Shown here: one piece after another, positions 41,925 through 52,456 of the stretch
Layout of the letters: every line of letters begins with the position of its first letter
How positions within the stretch are numbered: position 1 is the stretch's first letter
Assembly (NCBI RefSeq): GCF_000621605.1
Contig: NZ_JHXX01000006.1
Coordinates: 62,001 to 126,000 of the forward strand
Reading direction: 5' to 3'
DNA from: Butyrivibrio sp. MC2021
GTDB lineage: Bacteria > Bacillota > Clostridia > Lachnospirales > Lachnospiraceae
Length of the DNA: 64,000 nt
Notes under the pieces: generated by a model
The model's database searches: none
The model's input: the letters and a program-made list of their open reading frames with translations, nothing else
What the model was told of the DNA's origin: nothing
Position numbers and translations under genes: made by a program

Positions 41925-42632
41925 TTATAATTGTATAGCTGTCTTAAGCGCGATCTCCATCATGTCTGTGAAACTGGTCTGTCTCTCCTGTGCGGAAAGC
42001 TCCTGAGCCTTGAAGAGATGATCGGAAATTGTAAGAATTGTAAGAGCGTTCTTGCCTGCCTCTGCAGCGTTCATGTAAAGAGCAGGTGTCTCCATCTCAA
42101 CCGCAAGGGCTCCGAAGTTTCTGTAAAGCTCGCTCTCATTGCACTTCTTATAGAATGCATCTGAGGAGAGAACATCTCCTACGTGATAAGTAACGCCTTT
42201 ATCCTTGGCAATGGCTACTGCCTTCTCAAGAATATTGTAGCTTGCTGTGGGAGCAAAGGTTCCTGGAAGTCCGAACTGGAATCCGTAGTTGGAATCTGTG
42301 TGTGCACCCATGGCAAAAATTATATCCATAACGTTGACATTGTCCTGAAGTCCGCCTGCTGAGCCAACTCTGATGATATTATCAACATCATAAAAATTGA
42401 AAAGCTCGTAGGTGTAGATACCGATTGAAGGAATTCCCATTCCATGTCCCATTACAGACACTTCTTTTCCTTCATACTTACCGGTGAAGCCCAGCATTCC
42501 TCTTACTTCGTTAAAGCACTTTATATCTGTGAGGAAATTCTCTGCAATAAATTTCGCACGAAGCGGATCTCCCGGCATAAGGACGGTTTTTGCAATGTCA
42601 CCTTTTTCTGCACTGTTATGTGGTGTTGCCAT
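41925..42632 (-). CDS. deoD: Purine-nucleoside phosphorylase DeoD
   Basis: The product is 235 residues, the usual length of the hexameric DeoD type. It splits purine (deoxy)nucleosides with phosphate in purine salvage. Visible motifs are the phosphate-binding MPGDPLRAKFI and GSAGG, the nucleoside-binding VEMETPALY and the catalytic Asp in TISDHL. AAAGGAG lies 5 nt before the ATG. Confidence 0.96.
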   Translation of the reverse strand: MATPHNSAEKGDIAKTVLMPGDPLRAKFIAENFLTDIKCFNEVRGMLGFTGKYEGKEVSVMGHGMGIPSIGIYTYELFNFYDVDNIIRVGSAGGLQDNVNVMDIIFAMGAHTDSNYGFQFGLPGTFAPTASYNILEKAVAIAKDKGVTYHVGDVLSSDAFYKKCNESELYRNFGALAVEMETPALYMNAAEAGKNALTILTISDHLFKAQELSAQERQTSFTDMMEIALKTAIQL

Positions 42633-42668
42633 ACTAATCTCCTTTCTTTTTGTAGATTATCAGCATTA

Positions 42669-43559
42669 TCAAGGATTCATCTCTGCAAAGTTGATAACAC
42701 CCTGCATCCAGATGTTTCCTTTAAATCTTCTGCCAACTGCAGGCTCACCCAGAAGGTCAACCTCGTTGATACATACGTCAAACTCAAGGTCGTTGCAGTT
42801 GATCCTCATTATGTGGATATTTTCCCCGGTCACATAGTTGGTAACCCTGGTACATTCTATGATCTCACCCAGCACTGAGTAATGATCGCACTCCACACCG
42901 TAGGGCATGAAGTAAGTGTCCACAAGACTGAAGACATCCTGCTTTCTGATCTTCCTTGAGATTGAAGTATAAAGATCCATATCATCCAGAGTCAGAGACT
43001 CAATGGCTGATTCGTCTCCTCGTCTGGCATTATTGATAAGGTTATTTCTGTAATTTGTCTTTTTCCTTGCCACAGCCTTCTCTTCATCGGTCTTGGCTAT
43101 GGGCATAAGGATCTGGCCCTGGACGGAAAGGGAGGAAAGACTGAGGGTCGTTCCCTTGATGGGGAACTTGTTCTCATTTTCCAGCTTCACATAGGGCACC
43201 ATATTCTGTAAGTAGTAGATAAGTGTAACGCCGATTCTTGGTTCGTTTACAACGCCGGCATAGGAATACTGTGCTGCGTGGCGTTCAACATTGATATCCT
43301 CCTCGGTGCTGACACCGGTGGGAATAAGATATGGATAGTAATATTCGTAGATGAATTTATCTTCATCATCAAATTCACCACATACAGCAACACCTATCCT
43401 GTCTGCGTAATCCTTTGCAAACTCTGCAAGCATCACATTATCTTTAGTTGTTACGTAGGATCTTTTCTCAGCATTCTGAATCGATGCGGTTATCATCTTG
43501 ATCAGTTCTTTTCTGTCCTTTATCTGGGAAAACCCTACTGCCCGCAAGAACTTATGCAA
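42669..43559 (-). CDS. DUF3881-family protein
   Basis: The product is 296 residues. It begins MHKFLRAVGFS, typical of DUF3881, a family found mainly in Lachnospiraceae, of unknown function. No membrane segment or catalytic motif is seen. The start is TTG 43559 with GAGGTAG upstream. It lies 23 nt after serS in the same direction. Confidence 0.85.
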   Translation of the reverse strand: MHKFLRAVGFSQIKDRKELIKMITASIQNAEKRSYVTTKDNVMLAEFAKDYADRIGVAVCGEFDDEDKFIYEYYYPYLIPTGVSTEEDINVERHAAQYSYAGVVNEPRIGVTLIYYLQNMVPYVKLENENKFPIKGTTLSLSSLSVQGQILMPIAKTDEEKAVARKKTNYRNNLINNARRGDESAIESLTLDDMDLYTSISRKIRKQDVFSLVDTYFMPYGVECDHYSVLGEIIECTRVTNYVTGENIHIMRINCNDLEFDVCINEVDLLGEPAVGRRFKGNIWMQGVINFAEMNP

Positions 43560-43582
43560 AAAAACTACCTCTTTTCTAATAA

Positions 43583-44869
43583 TTATTTTTTAGGAACAAG
43601 AACTTCCTTGCCACCCATGTAAGGACGAAGAACCTCAGGGATTCTGACTGAACCGTCTGCCTGAAGGTTGTTCTCAAGGAATGCGATGAGCATTCTCGGA
43701 GGAGCAACAACAGTGTTATTAAGGGTATGTGCAAGGTAGTTTCCGTCTTTACCTTTGATTCTGATCTTAAGTCTTCTTGCCTGTGCATCGCCAAGGTTAG
43801 AACAGCTGCCAACTTCGAAGTACTTCTTCTGTCTTGGTGACCATGCCTCAACGTCGCAGGACTTGCACTTAAGATCTGCAAGATCTCCTGAGCAGCACTC
43901 AAGAGTACGTACAGGAATATCCATGGATCTGAAGAGATCTACAGTGTTCTTCCAGAGCTTGTCATACCAAACCTTGGACTCTTCAGGCTTACAGATAACA
44001 ACCATCTCCTGCTTCTCGAACTGGTGGATTCTGTAAACACCTCTCTCCTCGATACCGTGAGCACCCTTCTCTTTTCTGAAGCAAGGTGAGTAGCTGGTAA
44101 GAGCCTTGGGCATCTCTTCCTCAGGAATAATCTGGTCGATGAACTTACCGATCATTGAGTGCTCTGATGTTCCGATAAGGTAAAGGTCCTCGCCCTCGAT
44201 CTTGTACATCATGGCCTCCATCTCAGGGAAGCTCATAACACCTGCAACTACGTTGCCATGGATCATGAAAGGAGGTACGCAATATGTGAAGCCTCTGTCT
44301 ATCATGAAATCTCTTGCATAAGAAATAACTGCTGAATGAAGTCTTGCGATGTCGCCCATGAGATAATAGAAACCATTACCTGCAACTCTTCTTGCTGCGT
44401 CAAGGTCGATACCGTCAAAGCTCTCCATGATATCTGTGTGATAAGGGATCTCGAAATCGGGAACTACAGGCTCACCGAATTTCTCAATCTCTACGTTCTG
44501 TGAATCATCTTTTCCGATCGGAACCGACTCATCAATGATCTGAGGAATGATCATCATCTTGTTGGTAACTTCCTCATCCAGTTCCTTCTGCTTAGCTTCA
44601 AGCTCCTCAAGACGAGCTGCCTCTTTAGCAACCTCATCCTTAAGGGCCATTCCTTCTTCCTTCTTGCCCTGAGCCATAAGTGCGCCGATTTCCTTGGAAA
44701 TCTTGTTCTTGTTGGCACGGATCTGATCAGCTTCCTGCTGATTGGCTCTTCTCTCCTCGTCCAGTTTGATCACTTCATCCACAAGGGGAAGCTTCTCGTC
44801 CTGAAATTTCTTCTTGATGTTCTCTCTTACTACGTCAGGATTCTCACGTAAAAACTTAATGTCGATCAT
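43583..44869 (-). CDS. serS: Seryl-tRNA synthetase
   Basis: The product is 428 residues, normal for the family. The N-terminal coiled-coil arm (about 1-105) grips tRNA-Ser. Class II motifs 2 (FRKEKGAHG) and 3 (NNTVVAPPRMLIAFLENN) are present, with TSEHSMIG for serine binding. GGAGGAA lies before the ATG. No T-box leader is visible in the 52-bp gap upstream. Confidence 0.97.
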   Translation of the reverse strand: MIDIKFLRENPDVVRENIKKKFQDEKLPLVDEVIKLDEERRANQQEADQIRANKNKISKEIGALMAQGKKEEGMALKDEVAKEAARLEELEAKQKELDEEVTNKMMIIPQIIDESVPIGKDDSQNVEIEKFGEPVVPDFEIPYHTDIMESFDGIDLDAARRVAGNGFYYLMGDIARLHSAVISYARDFMIDRGFTYCVPPFMIHGNVVAGVMSFPEMEAMMYKIEGEDLYLIGTSEHSMIGKFIDQIIPEEEMPKALTSYSPCFRKEKGAHGIEERGVYRIHQFEKQEMVVICKPEESKVWYDKLWKNTVDLFRSMDIPVRTLECCSGDLADLKCKSCDVEAWSPRQKKYFEVGSCSNLGDAQARRLKIRIKGKDGNYLAHTLNNTVVAPPRMLIAFLENNLQADGSVRIPEVLRPYMGGKEVLVPKK

Positions 44870-44921
44870 TCCTGTATTCCTCCAAAATATTTATATTATT
44901 TTTAATTGTATACAATTTAAT

Positions 44922-45443
44922 TTATCTATTCACACTCTGCAGTGCGAGATCAAAGGCCTTTCTCTCCTCACCGGTGAGCTCCACATCGGCAACTCCCGCT
45001 GTGATGTCCTTTGTATATGAATAGTTGATTCCATCAGCGCTGTGCACTGAGTTGATAAGGATTCCGTTATCTTCCTCATCCAGAAAACAGATGGCATAAG
45101 AAAGTTTTCCACCGGTCTGATCAAAAGCATCATACTTGTGAAGACCGATTTTCTGAACGGTGTGAGCCATTCTTTTGTTGATATCAATTATGTCTTTTCT
45201 GTTTTTATCATTTTCAGCTTTGATAGCTCTGTTGTTGTGGAAAATTCCAACAATTTCTTCCTCCAGGGACTCAGCTTCTTTTCCCTGCATGAACTTATTG
45301 TATTTCCTCTCAAGGTTCTTCAACTTCTTACTCTGAAGAATGAACAAAACAAATACTACTATCAAAAGGACCAAAAGTACAATAAACAGTATCGCAGGGT
45401 CCAGACTGGCCAGACCTATCGCAGAAAAAATGCCGCTCTCCAT
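44922..45443 (-). CDS. DUF4446-family membrane protein
   Basis: The product is 173 residues. One N-terminal membrane segment (about 16-40) is followed by a coiled-coil and a small C-terminal domain (KLSYAICFLDEEDNGILINS) of the DUF4446 type, which commonly lies next to parB in Clostridia. Its function is unknown. It follows parB by 22 nt. Confidence 0.88.
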   Translation of the reverse strand: MESGIFSAIGLASLDPAILFIVLLVLLIVVFVLFILQSKKLKNLERKYNKFMQGKEAESLEEEIVGIFHNNRAIKAENDKNRKDIIDINKRMAHTVQKIGLHKYDAFDQTGGKLSYAICFLDEEDNGILINSVHSADGINYSYTKDITAGVADVELTGEERKAFDLALQSVNR

Positions 45444-45465
45444 GTTTTATCCCCCAAACAATTTA

Positions 45466-46365
45466 TTACTCTTTGCAAAGTCTGTCAGTGATTTTCTCTA
45501 AATCGTCGCTGCTATAGAATTCGATTTCGATCTTGCCGCTTCCGTCTCCCTTGGAAACAATCTCAACCTTGGTTCCGATGGCCTGCTTGCACTTTTCTGC
45601 AACACTGGCATATACAGCTTCAAGACTTTCATTCTTTTTGGGAGCCTTCTTCTTGGATGTCTTACCAAGATTCTTAACCAGCTTCTCGGTTTCACGAACG
45701 CTGAGCTTCTGATCGAATACCTGCTGAGCCAGCTGGAACTGTTCCTCAGGATTCTCCACTGAGATAAGTGCTCTGGCATGACCGCTGGTGATCTGTTCAT
45801 CGATTACCATCTGTCTTACCTGAGGACAGAGCTTCAAGAGACGAAGTGAGTTGGTGATATATACTCTGCTCTTGGACATCTTCTCAGCAACCTGTTCCTG
45901 AGTGTAACCGAACTCATCAATAAGCTGCTTGAAGGCTTCCGCCTCTTCAATGGAATTTATATCTTCTCTTTGCAGGTTATCGATAAGGGAAATCTCAGCG
46001 ATCTCCTGCTCAGTAAGATTTCTGATTATTACCGGTACTTCTTTGAGACCAAGCTTCTGAGCTGCTCTCCATCTTCTCTCACCACCGACGATCTCATAGT
46101 GTTCGCCTCTGTCTACAACAGTAAGTGGTTCGATGATTCCGTACTGCTTGATTGAATCTGCAAGTTCCAATAACTTATCTTCATCAAAAGTCTTTCTTGG
46201 CTGCTTTCTGTTAGGTTCAATCTTGGTGATCTTAACTTTGGTAACCTGTCCTTCAACAGGTACTTCCGCTTCCTTGGTTTCTTTTGCCTTGGAAGGTGCT
46301 ACCTTGGCAGGGATAAGGGAATCAATTCCTTTTCCCAAACCTCTTTTTGCATTCTTTGGTGCCAT
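45466..46365 (-). CDS. parB: Chromosome-partitioning protein ParB
   Basis: The product is 299 residues. It has the ParB N-terminal CTPase domain (GGERRWRAAQKL), a helix-turn-helix (YTQEQVAEKMSKSRVYITN) and a C-terminal dimer domain. It loads at parS, here 47345-47408, and spreads as a clamp. ATG 46365 is chosen because GGAGG lies 5 nt before it; an in-frame TTG 12 nt earlier overlaps that site. It follows parA by 22 nt. Confidence 0.97.
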   Translation of the reverse strand: MAPKNAKRGLGKGIDSLIPAKVAPSKAKETKEAEVPVEGQVTKVKITKIEPNRKQPRKTFDEDKLLELADSIKQYGIIEPLTVVDRGEHYEIVGGERRWRAAQKLGLKEVPVIIRNLTEQEIAEISLIDNLQREDINSIEEAEAFKQLIDEFGYTQEQVAEKMSKSRVYITNSLRLLKLCPQVRQMVIDEQITSGHARALISVENPEEQFQLAQQVFDQKLSVRETEKLVKNLGKTSKKKAPKKNESLEAVYASVAEKCKQAIGTKVEIVSKGDGSGKIEIEFYSSDDLEKITDRLCKE

Positions 46366-46387
46366 GTTCTCCTCCAACTAATTAAAA

Positions 46388-47161
46388 TCAGAACTCTCTT
46401 GCTATTACTTCATCGGCAAGAAGTCTGTATGCTTCTGCTCCGGCGGACTTTGGTTCATATAAATTGATCGGAAGTCCGTAACTGGGTGCCTCTGCCAGTC
46501 TGATATTTCTTGGGATGATTGTCTTGTAGACATTCTCCTCGATGTGCTCTTTTACATTCTCTACTACCTGAAGTGAAAGGTTGGTTCTTGCATCGAACAT
46601 AGTAAATACTACACCTTCCATCTCAAGTTCAGGATTAAGTCTTTCTTTTACAAGGTTAACTGTATGAACCAGCTGTCCTAATCCCTCCAGCGCATAGTAC
46701 TCACACTGAATAGGTACAAGTACTGTACTGGCTGTAGTCATAGAATTGATTGTCAGCATACTAAGTGATGGCGGACAATCAATAATAATGAAATCGTAAT
46801 TATCTTTTACTTTCTCGATTGCTTCTTTAAGGATATACTCCTTCTGATCTGCGTCGATAAGTTCTATCTCGACAGCAGCGAGATTAACATTGGAAGGAAT
46901 GATGTCTAATCCCTCCAGACCTTCAACAACATTTTTGTTGATTGCTTCATCTACTGAACACTCCCCTATCATAAGTTCGTAGATGGTGTTTTCCAATTCG
47001 TTCTTATCAAGACCAAATCCACTGGTGGTATTACCCTGGGGATCGGTATCAATAACAAGAACTTTCTTACCTTTTTCAGCAAGAGCTGCTGCAAGATTGA
47101 TTGATGTAGTAGTCTTTCCTACTCCACCTTTTTGGTTAGCGATTGCGATGATTCTTCCCAT
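46388..47161 (-). CDS. parA: Chromosome-partitioning ATPase ParA (Soj)
   Basis: The product is 257 residues. The deviant Walker A motif ([10 protein letters not shown], about 8-17), Walker B ([10 protein letters not shown]) and the [14 protein letters not shown] stretch are typical of Soj/ParA. It binds DNA as an ATP dimer and works with ParB in origin segregation and control of DnaA. ATG 47161 has GGAGG at 4 nt; an upstream in-frame start is rejected. TGCTACAAT near 47200 may be its extended -10. Confidence 0.97.
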   Translation of the reverse strand: MGRIIAIANQKGGVGKTTTSINLAAALAEKGKKVLVIDTDPQGNTTSGFGLDKNELENTIYELMIGECSVDEAINKNVVEGLEGLDIIPSNVNLAAVEIELIDADQKEYILKEAIEKVKDNYDFIIIDCPPSLSMLTINSMTTASTVLVPIQCEYYALEGLGQLVHTVNLVKERLNPELEMEGVVFTMFDARTNLSLQVVENVKEHIEENVYKTIIPRNIRLAEAPSYGLPINLYEPKSAGAEAYRLLADEVIAREF

Positions 47162-47344
47162 TTCTCCTCCACTCATTTATAAACACTACTATGATTGTAG
47201 CACACTAAGATTTCTTTTGCTTAACTTTTTAAGTGATCCGGTCAGTTTTCTATATATTGTGGTGTCTAATTGTATTCAAAAGCAGTACAATTATCGATAT
47301 TCTATTAATGTTTCACGGTTTTTACACAATATCTTGGGTCTTAA

Positions 47345-47360
47345 TGTTTCACGTGAAACA
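47345..47360. promoter_or_regulatory. parS site 1
   Basis: TGTTTCACGTGAAACA, the exact 16-bp parS consensus bound by ParB, in the rsmG-parA gap (47187-47442). A degenerate half-site, TGTTTCACGG, lies at 47309-47318. Confidence 0.97.
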
Positions 47361-47392
47361 ATTTTTAGTATTAATTCTCTTTTAAATTGAAA

Positions 47393-47408
47393 TGTTTCAC
47401 GTGAAACA
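47393..47408. promoter_or_regulatory. parS site 2
   Basis: A second exact TGTTTCACGTGAAACA, 48 bp from site 1 (centre to centre), 7.5 kb from oriC. Confidence 0.97.
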
Positions 47409-47442
47409 TTTATTTATATTTTTTTAATTGACACTAGATATA

Positions 47443-48186
47443 TTATTGAAGGGGTTGTTTTGACGGAACCCCTGCTTTACGAGGATACTTTTTGGAAGTT
47501 TTCTCAACCTTATCAACTATACATATAGTTCTGCTGATATCTGAATTCGGTAACATGAACTCCTGGCAATCAGAAAGCTTACCACCCAGGAGATGTAATG
47601 CACCCTTTGCATTCTGTAATTCTTCGGAGGCCTTCTCGCTCTTGAAAGCGATGAACTTACCGCCCACCTTTACATAGGGTAAACAATACTCGGATAATGT
47701 AGCCATATTAGCTACCGCTCTGGAAACAGCAATGTCAAAAGTTTCTCTGAGGGAACCTTCCTTCGCCATAGAAAAATCTTCTGCTCTTCCGTGAAGGGTA
47801 TGTATACTACCCTCACTGTTAAGGTCTAATTTTTCTATAACATCATTAAGGAAGTTAAGTCTCTTATTCAAAGAATCTAGTAATGTCACATTGAGATTCG
47901 GAAACATGATCTTCAGAGGAATCCCGGGAAAGCCTGCGCCGGTACCAATATCCACCAGTGAATATGCTTTTTTTGAAAAATAAAAATATGCAGCTGCGGA
48001 TACACTGTCAACAAAATGAAGCTTACATACATCATCAAATTCAGTGATGGCTGTAAGGTTCATTACCTTATTGGTCTCCACCAGCATATTGAAATAATCA
48101 TCAAACTGATGAAGCTGTTTGTCCGACAATGATAATCCCAACTTAGAAAAATCATTGATCATCTTAGCATACTTAGTTCTCATCAT
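47443..48186 (-). CDS. rsmG: 16S rRNA (guanine-527-N7) methyltransferase RsmG
   Basis: The product is 247 residues, normal length. The SAM motif is [16 protein letters not shown], and the motif around VSRAVANM is present. It methylates G527 of 16S rRNA; loss gives mild streptomycin resistance in other bacteria. The start overlaps the end of mnmG by 14 nt, with AGAGG upstream. Confidence 0.96.
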   Translation of the reverse strand: MMRTKYAKMINDFSKLGLSLSDKQLHQFDDYFNMLVETNKVMNLTAITEFDDVCKLHFVDSVSAAAYFYFSKKAYSLVDIGTGAGFPGIPLKIMFPNLNVTLLDSLNKRLNFLNDVIEKLDLNSEGSIHTLHGRAEDFSMAKEGSLRETFDIAVSRAVANMATLSEYCLPYVKVGGKFIAFKSEKASEELQNAKGALHLLGGKLSDCQEFMLPNSDISRTICIVDKVEKTSKKYPRKAGVPSKQPLQ

Positions 48187-50101
48187 TGTTTCCTCTGTTT
48201 ATTGAATCAAGGTAAATTATAAGTACAGATACATCGGCGGGATTAACTCCACCGATTCTTGATGCCTGTCCGATATTCTTTGGTCTGAACTTCTCAAGCT
48301 TCTGTCTTGCTTCAAGACGAAGACTTGATACATCATCATAGTTTATATCATCAGGGATAAGTCTCTTCTCAAGTTTTTTGAACTGCTCAACCTGTCTTTC
48401 CTGTCTCTGGATGTAACCCTCATATCTGATGGTGATCTCCACCTGTTCAATTACATCCTTGGGAAGTTCACATCTCTCAGAATCAATTTCAGCAAGAGAC
48501 TCATAATCAAACTCAGGTCTGCAGATAAGTTCTGCCAAAGAAGTTGCTGTCTTAAGTGTGGAACTTCCATGGTCTTCCATAAATTTCTGAATTCTGGCAT
48601 TAGCTCCAACTGTGGTCTTCTTTAATCTCTCAACCTCTTTATCAATAGCATCGATCTTAGCAACTAACTTGTTATATCTATCTTCATCAATAAGTCCAAC
48701 TTCATAACCTTTTTTACGAAGTCTGATGTCTGCATTATCCTGACGAAGTAGTAATCTGTACTCTGCTCTTGAGGTCATCATTCTGTAGGGCTCGAGATTT
48801 TCTTTGGTAACAAGATCATCCACAAGAACTCCTATGTAACCCTCTGACCTGTCAATCTCAAGATAGGGCTTTTCGAAAATCTGCATTGCAGCATTGATTC
48901 CTGCATAAAGTCCCTGGGCCGCAGCCTCTTCATAACCGCTGCTACCATTAAACTGTCCGGCGGAGAAAAGACCTTTCACATTTTTGATCTCAAGGTAAGG
49001 TGAAAGCTGTCCGGGACAGAGGCAGTCATACTCGATAGCATAAGCTGATTTTACAATCTTACAGTTTTCCAGGCCGGGAACTGTTCTGTACATTGCAAGC
49101 TGTACATCCTCAGGAAGTGAAGAACTCATTCCGTCAATGTACATCTCATTAGTAAAGGTTCCCTCAGGCTCAACAAATACCTGATGTCTCTCATGATCAG
49201 GGAACTTCACAACTTTATCTTCTATGGAAGGACAATATCTGGGGCCGATACCTTCTATGATTCCGGCATAGATCGGGGACCTGTGAATATTGTCTCTGAT
49301 TATTTCATGGGTCTTCTCATTTGTGTATGTAAGCCAGCAGGAAACTTGTTCTTTTTGAATAGTTTTCGCATCTGTATCAAAGGAAAATGGAATTACAGGA
49401 GTGTCACCAAACTGTTCAGACATTTTTGAATAGTCGATTGAATTGCCATCCATTCTTGCAGGGGTTCCTGTCTTGAATCTACGAAGTTCAATACCTGCTT
49501 TAATAAGGGAATCAGATAACAGATTAGAAGGCTGAAGTCCGTTGGGACCTGAGTAAGTGATAGCCTCACCGGTTAGACATCTGCTCTTTAAATAAGTACC
49601 GGTACAAAGAATAACAGTCTTGGCTTCATAAATGATTCCGGAGAAAATCTTTACACCGACAATTGTGTTATGATAACCGCTCTTCTTCTCTTCTTCTGTT
49701 GCTTCTTCAAAAAGAATCTCTGAAACCTCGGCCTGCTTTATAGTCAGGTTCTTCTGATTCTCCAAAACTTTTTTCATAGCTTTGGAATATTCCATCTTGT
49801 CAGCCTGGCATCTCAGGGAATGAACCGCAGGACCCTTGGAAGTATTCAGCATCTTGGACTGAAGAAAAGTCTTGTCGATATTCTTTCCCATCTCTCCGCC
49901 GAGAGCATCGATTTCTCTTACAAGATGGCCCTTGGATGATCCGCCGATATGTGGATTGCAGGGCATAAATGCTATATTGTCAGCACTCATGGTAAAGATC
50001 ACAGTCTCCAGGCCAAGTCTTGCGCAGGCCAAAGCCGCTTCACATCCGGCATGACCGGCACCTATTACAGCAACATCAATTTTTTCACGTATCTCTGTCA
50101 T
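48173..50101 (-). CDS. mnmG: tRNA uridine-34 carboxymethylaminomethyl enzyme MnmG
   Basis: The product is 642 residues. The FAD-binding motif is at the N-terminus ([12 protein letters not shown]), followed by the family motif [17 protein letters not shown] and [10 protein letters not shown]. With MnmE it installs the (carboxymethyl)aminomethyl group on U34 of several tRNAs. It starts 3 nt after mnmE. Confidence 0.97.
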   Translation of the reverse strand: MTEIREKIDVAVIGAGHAGCEAALACARLGLETVIFTMSADNIAFMPCNPHIGGSSKGHLVREIDALGGEMGKNIDKTFLQSKMLNTSKGPAVHSLRCQADKMEYSKAMKKVLENQKNLTIKQAEVSEILFEEATEEEKKSGYHNTIVGVKIFSGIIYEAKTVILCTGTYLKSRCLTGEAITYSGPNGLQPSNLLSDSLIKAGIELRRFKTGTPARMDGNSIDYSKMSEQFGDTPVIPFSFDTDAKTIQKEQVSCWLTYTNEKTHEIIRDNIHRSPIYAGIIEGIGPRYCPSIEDKVVKFPDHERHQVFVEPEGTFTNEMYIDGMSSSLPEDVQLAMYRTVPGLENCKIVKSAYAIEYDCLCPGQLSPYLEIKNVKGLFSAGQFNGSSGYEEAAAQGLYAGINAAMQIFEKPYLEIDRSEGYIGVLVDDLVTKENLEPYRMMTSRAEYRLLLRQDNADIRLRKKGYEVGLIDEDRYNKLVAKIDAIDKEVERLKKTTVGANARIQKFMEDHGSSTLKTATSLAELICRPEFDYESLAEIDSERCELPKDVIEQVEITIRYEGYIQRQERQVEQFKKLEKRLIPDDINYDDVSSLRLEARQKLEKFRPKNIGQASRIGGVNPADVSVLIIYLDSINRGNNDEN

Positions 50102-50104
50102 AAA

Positions 50105-51541
50105 TTATTTTCCCATACAGAATTTGGAGAAAATCTCTTCAACAAGATCATCACCAACTTCTTCACCAATTATTTCTCCAAGAAAAGCGTAAGCATTAGT
50201 CAGGTCCACCGTAAAGAAATCCTCTGTGAGACCAAGTTCAATACTCTGCTTTACAAGCTGCAGACTGTCATATGATTTTTTCAAAAGATCCTTATGACGA
50301 AGGTTAGTTATATAAAGTTCCTGCTTAGGAACAATATCTCCATTAAGGAACAATTTCGATACCGCATCCTTAAGATCTTCAAGACCGTTTCCTTTAAGCA
50401 TTGAAGTTCTTATTATGGGTAAAGTATCGTCTTTTGAGTCTGAAAAATGCATACGAACGATATCGTCTGTTATCTTAATATCATCCTGCAAGTCATCTTT
50501 ATTAAGAAGAACAATAGTCTTCTTATTGTGACAAAGGGAGATAATTCCCTTGTCCTCTTCATCCAGCTCAGAAGTGGAATCAAGGATATACAAAACAAGA
50601 TCCGCTTCCTGAACTTTTTCTTTTGCCTTATCAACACCTATCTTTTCGATGATGTCATCGGTGTTTCTGATTCCGGCTGTATCTATAACGTGAAGAACAA
50701 TGTCTCCAAGTCTAACTGTCTCTTCAATAATATCTCTTGTAGTTCCCGCAATGTCAGTAACTATGGCCCTCTCATCTCCTGTCAGTGCATTAAGAAGTGA
50801 GGACTTGCCGGCATTGGGCTTTCCTACAATAACTGTTTTAATTCCGTCTTTTCTAATCTTTCCTTCATCAGCGGAGGATAACAGCTGTCCGATTTCTTTT
50901 GAAAGACCGTTTATTATCTCATCCAGCTTTTCAGGAAATCCTGTAAGATCATAATTCTCAGGATCATCAAGAGCTGATTCTATAAATGCCATCTGATAAA
51001 GAATCTTCTCTCTTATGGATTTTATCTTTTTATAAACACTTCCGCGAAGCTGCTCCCTGGAACTCTCCAGTGCAAAATTGTTCTGTGCACTGATAAGATC
51101 CATGATAGCTTCGGCTTTGGTCAGATCAATTCTTCCGTTCAAAAATGCTCTCTTGGTGAACTCACCGGGCTCAGCCAGTCTGCAGCCCTTGTCCAGAAGA
51201 AGCTGCAAGATCTGATTCATCACCAACATTCCACCATGGGAATTGATTTCGATCACATCTTCTCTGGTATAACTATGGGGTCCCTTCATAAAAGAAACCA
51301 TAACTTCATCGATGATCTTGTTTTCTTCCGACTTTGAATCATCAACAATAAAGCCATACTTGATAGTGTTTGGCTTATGCTCTGTGAGAGTATGTACTCC
51401 CTTAGGGGAAACATAGATCTCATCACATATTTCGACAGCCCTTTTTCCGCTGACTCTGATAATACCGATACCGGCATCAGACATAGCAGTGGCAATCGCA
51501 CAAATTGTATCATCTCCGAAATTATTCAACACTGAACTCAT
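50105..51541 (-). CDS. mnmE: tRNA modification GTPase MnmE
   Basis: The product is 478 residues. An N-terminal folate-binding domain precedes a G domain with G1 GKPNAGKSSL, G2 TTRD, G3 DTAGIR and G4 NKDD. The protein ends in CMGK, the C-terminal Cys motif of the family. It works with MnmG. ATG 51541 is chosen because GAGG lies 8 nt upstream and the family starts here; an upstream in-frame start adds 19 unlike residues. A TGCTATAGT extended -10 lies just upstream. Confidence 0.97.
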   Translation of the reverse strand: MSSVLNNFGDDTICAIATAMSDAGIGIIRVSGKRAVEICDEIYVSPKGVHTLTEHKPNTIKYGFIVDDSKSEENKIIDEVMVSFMKGPHSYTREDVIEINSHGGMLVMNQILQLLLDKGCRLAEPGEFTKRAFLNGRIDLTKAEAIMDLISAQNNFALESSREQLRGSVYKKIKSIREKILYQMAFIESALDDPENYDLTGFPEKLDEIINGLSKEIGQLLSSADEGKIRKDGIKTVIVGKPNAGKSSLLNALTGDERAIVTDIAGTTRDIIEETVRLGDIVLHVIDTAGIRNTDDIIEKIGVDKAKEKVQEADLVLYILDSTSELDEEDKGIISLCHNKKTIVLLNKDDLQDDIKITDDIVRMHFSDSKDDTLPIIRTSMLKGNGLEDLKDAVSKLFLNGDIVPKQELYITNLRHKDLLKKSYDSLQLVKQSIELGLTEDFFTVDLTNAYAFLGEIIGEEVGDDLVEEIFSKFCMGK

Positions 51542-51581
51542 AGCCCATACCTCGCTATTAATACTATAGCACAACAGACAT

Positions 51582-51632
51582 AAAAAGAACCCGCTCACTC
51601 TGTCAACGGGTTAAAGGAAGCAGGTTCTTTTT
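51582..51632 (-). terminator. Terminator between jag and mnmE
   Basis: On the minus strand AAAAAGAACCTGCT pairs with AGCGGGTTCTTTTT around a long loop. It starts 9 nt after the jag stop. A TTGACA lies in the loop and may serve as part of an mnmE promoter. Confidence 0.7.
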
Positions 51633-51640
51633 AATAGTTA

Positions 51641-52429
51641 TTATTTCTTCAGTGTAACAACTACACGGCGGAAAGGCTCATCACCCTCACTGTGTGTTGT
51701 AACATATCTGTCATTCTGAAGTGCTGAATGAATGATTCTTCTCTCGTAAGGATTCATAGGCTCAAGAGCAACGGACTGTCTTGACTTTCTTACCTTGTAA
51801 GAAATGTTCTTAGCCAGGTTCTCAAGTGTAGCCTTTCTTCTCTCACGGTAGTTCTCTGTATCAACCTTTACATGAATGTAATCAGCAGCATCTCTGTTAA
51901 CTACAAGGGAAATCAGATACTGGAGTGAATCAAGGGTCTGTCCTCTCTTACCGATAAGAACTCCCATCTCATCTCCGCTAAGATCAACATCAAGAATTCT
52001 GTCATTCTCGTTGTACTTGGCGTTGATCTTAACTTCCATCTTCATTGCACCGAATACTTCATCAAGAAAAGCATTGGCTCTTGCAACGAGCTCATCACCG
52101 TTAACATTGGAAGCCTTAGCCTTCTCTTCCTTCTTCTCTTCTGCCTTGGGAGCGGGCTTGTTCTCTTTAACTTCCTTAACTTCCTTAGCAGGCTTGTTTT
52201 CTTTAACGGGCTTGGACTCTACAGGCTTCTTAACCTCTTCAACTACCTCAGGCTTTTCCTCTTTAACCCTTGCCTTGATGATAGCGGGCTTAGCATTGAT
52301 TCCCAAAAATCCTGATGAACCCTGTGATACTACTTCATACTCAAGTCTGTCGCTGGTTACCAGGAAGCTTTCGCAAGCTTCTGTGATAGCATCATCGACG
52401 TTTTTTGCAGTAAACTCCTTGAACTCCAT
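51641..52429 (-). CDS. jag: Jag/KhpB RNA-binding protein
   Basis: The product is 262 residues. A Jag_N domain (1-52) is followed by a Lys/Glu/Pro-rich linker (55-120), a KH domain with GVLIGKRGQTLDSLQYL, and an R3H domain (RRIIHSALQ). KhpB-type proteins bind many RNAs and affect envelope growth. ATG 52429 follows GGGAGG. It lies 27 nt after yidC. Confidence 0.94.
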   Translation of the reverse strand: MEFKEFTAKNVDDAITEACESFLVTSDRLEYEVVSQGSSGFLGINAKPAIIKARVKEEKPEVVEEVKKPVESKPVKENKPAKEVKEVKENKPAPKAEEKKEEKAKASNVNGDELVARANAFLDEVFGAMKMEVKINAKYNENDRILDVDLSGDEMGVLIGKRGQTLDSLQYLISLVVNRDAADYIHVKVDTENYRERRKATLENLAKNISYKVRKSRQSVALEPMNPYERRIIHSALQNDRYVTTHSEGDEPFRRVVVTLKK

Positions 52430-52456
52430 TATAACCTCCCACATTCATAAGCATTA

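Noticed and set aside
44870-44921. Possible T-box leader for serS
   Set aside because: The gap is only 52 bp, and no specifier hairpin or T-box sequence is present.
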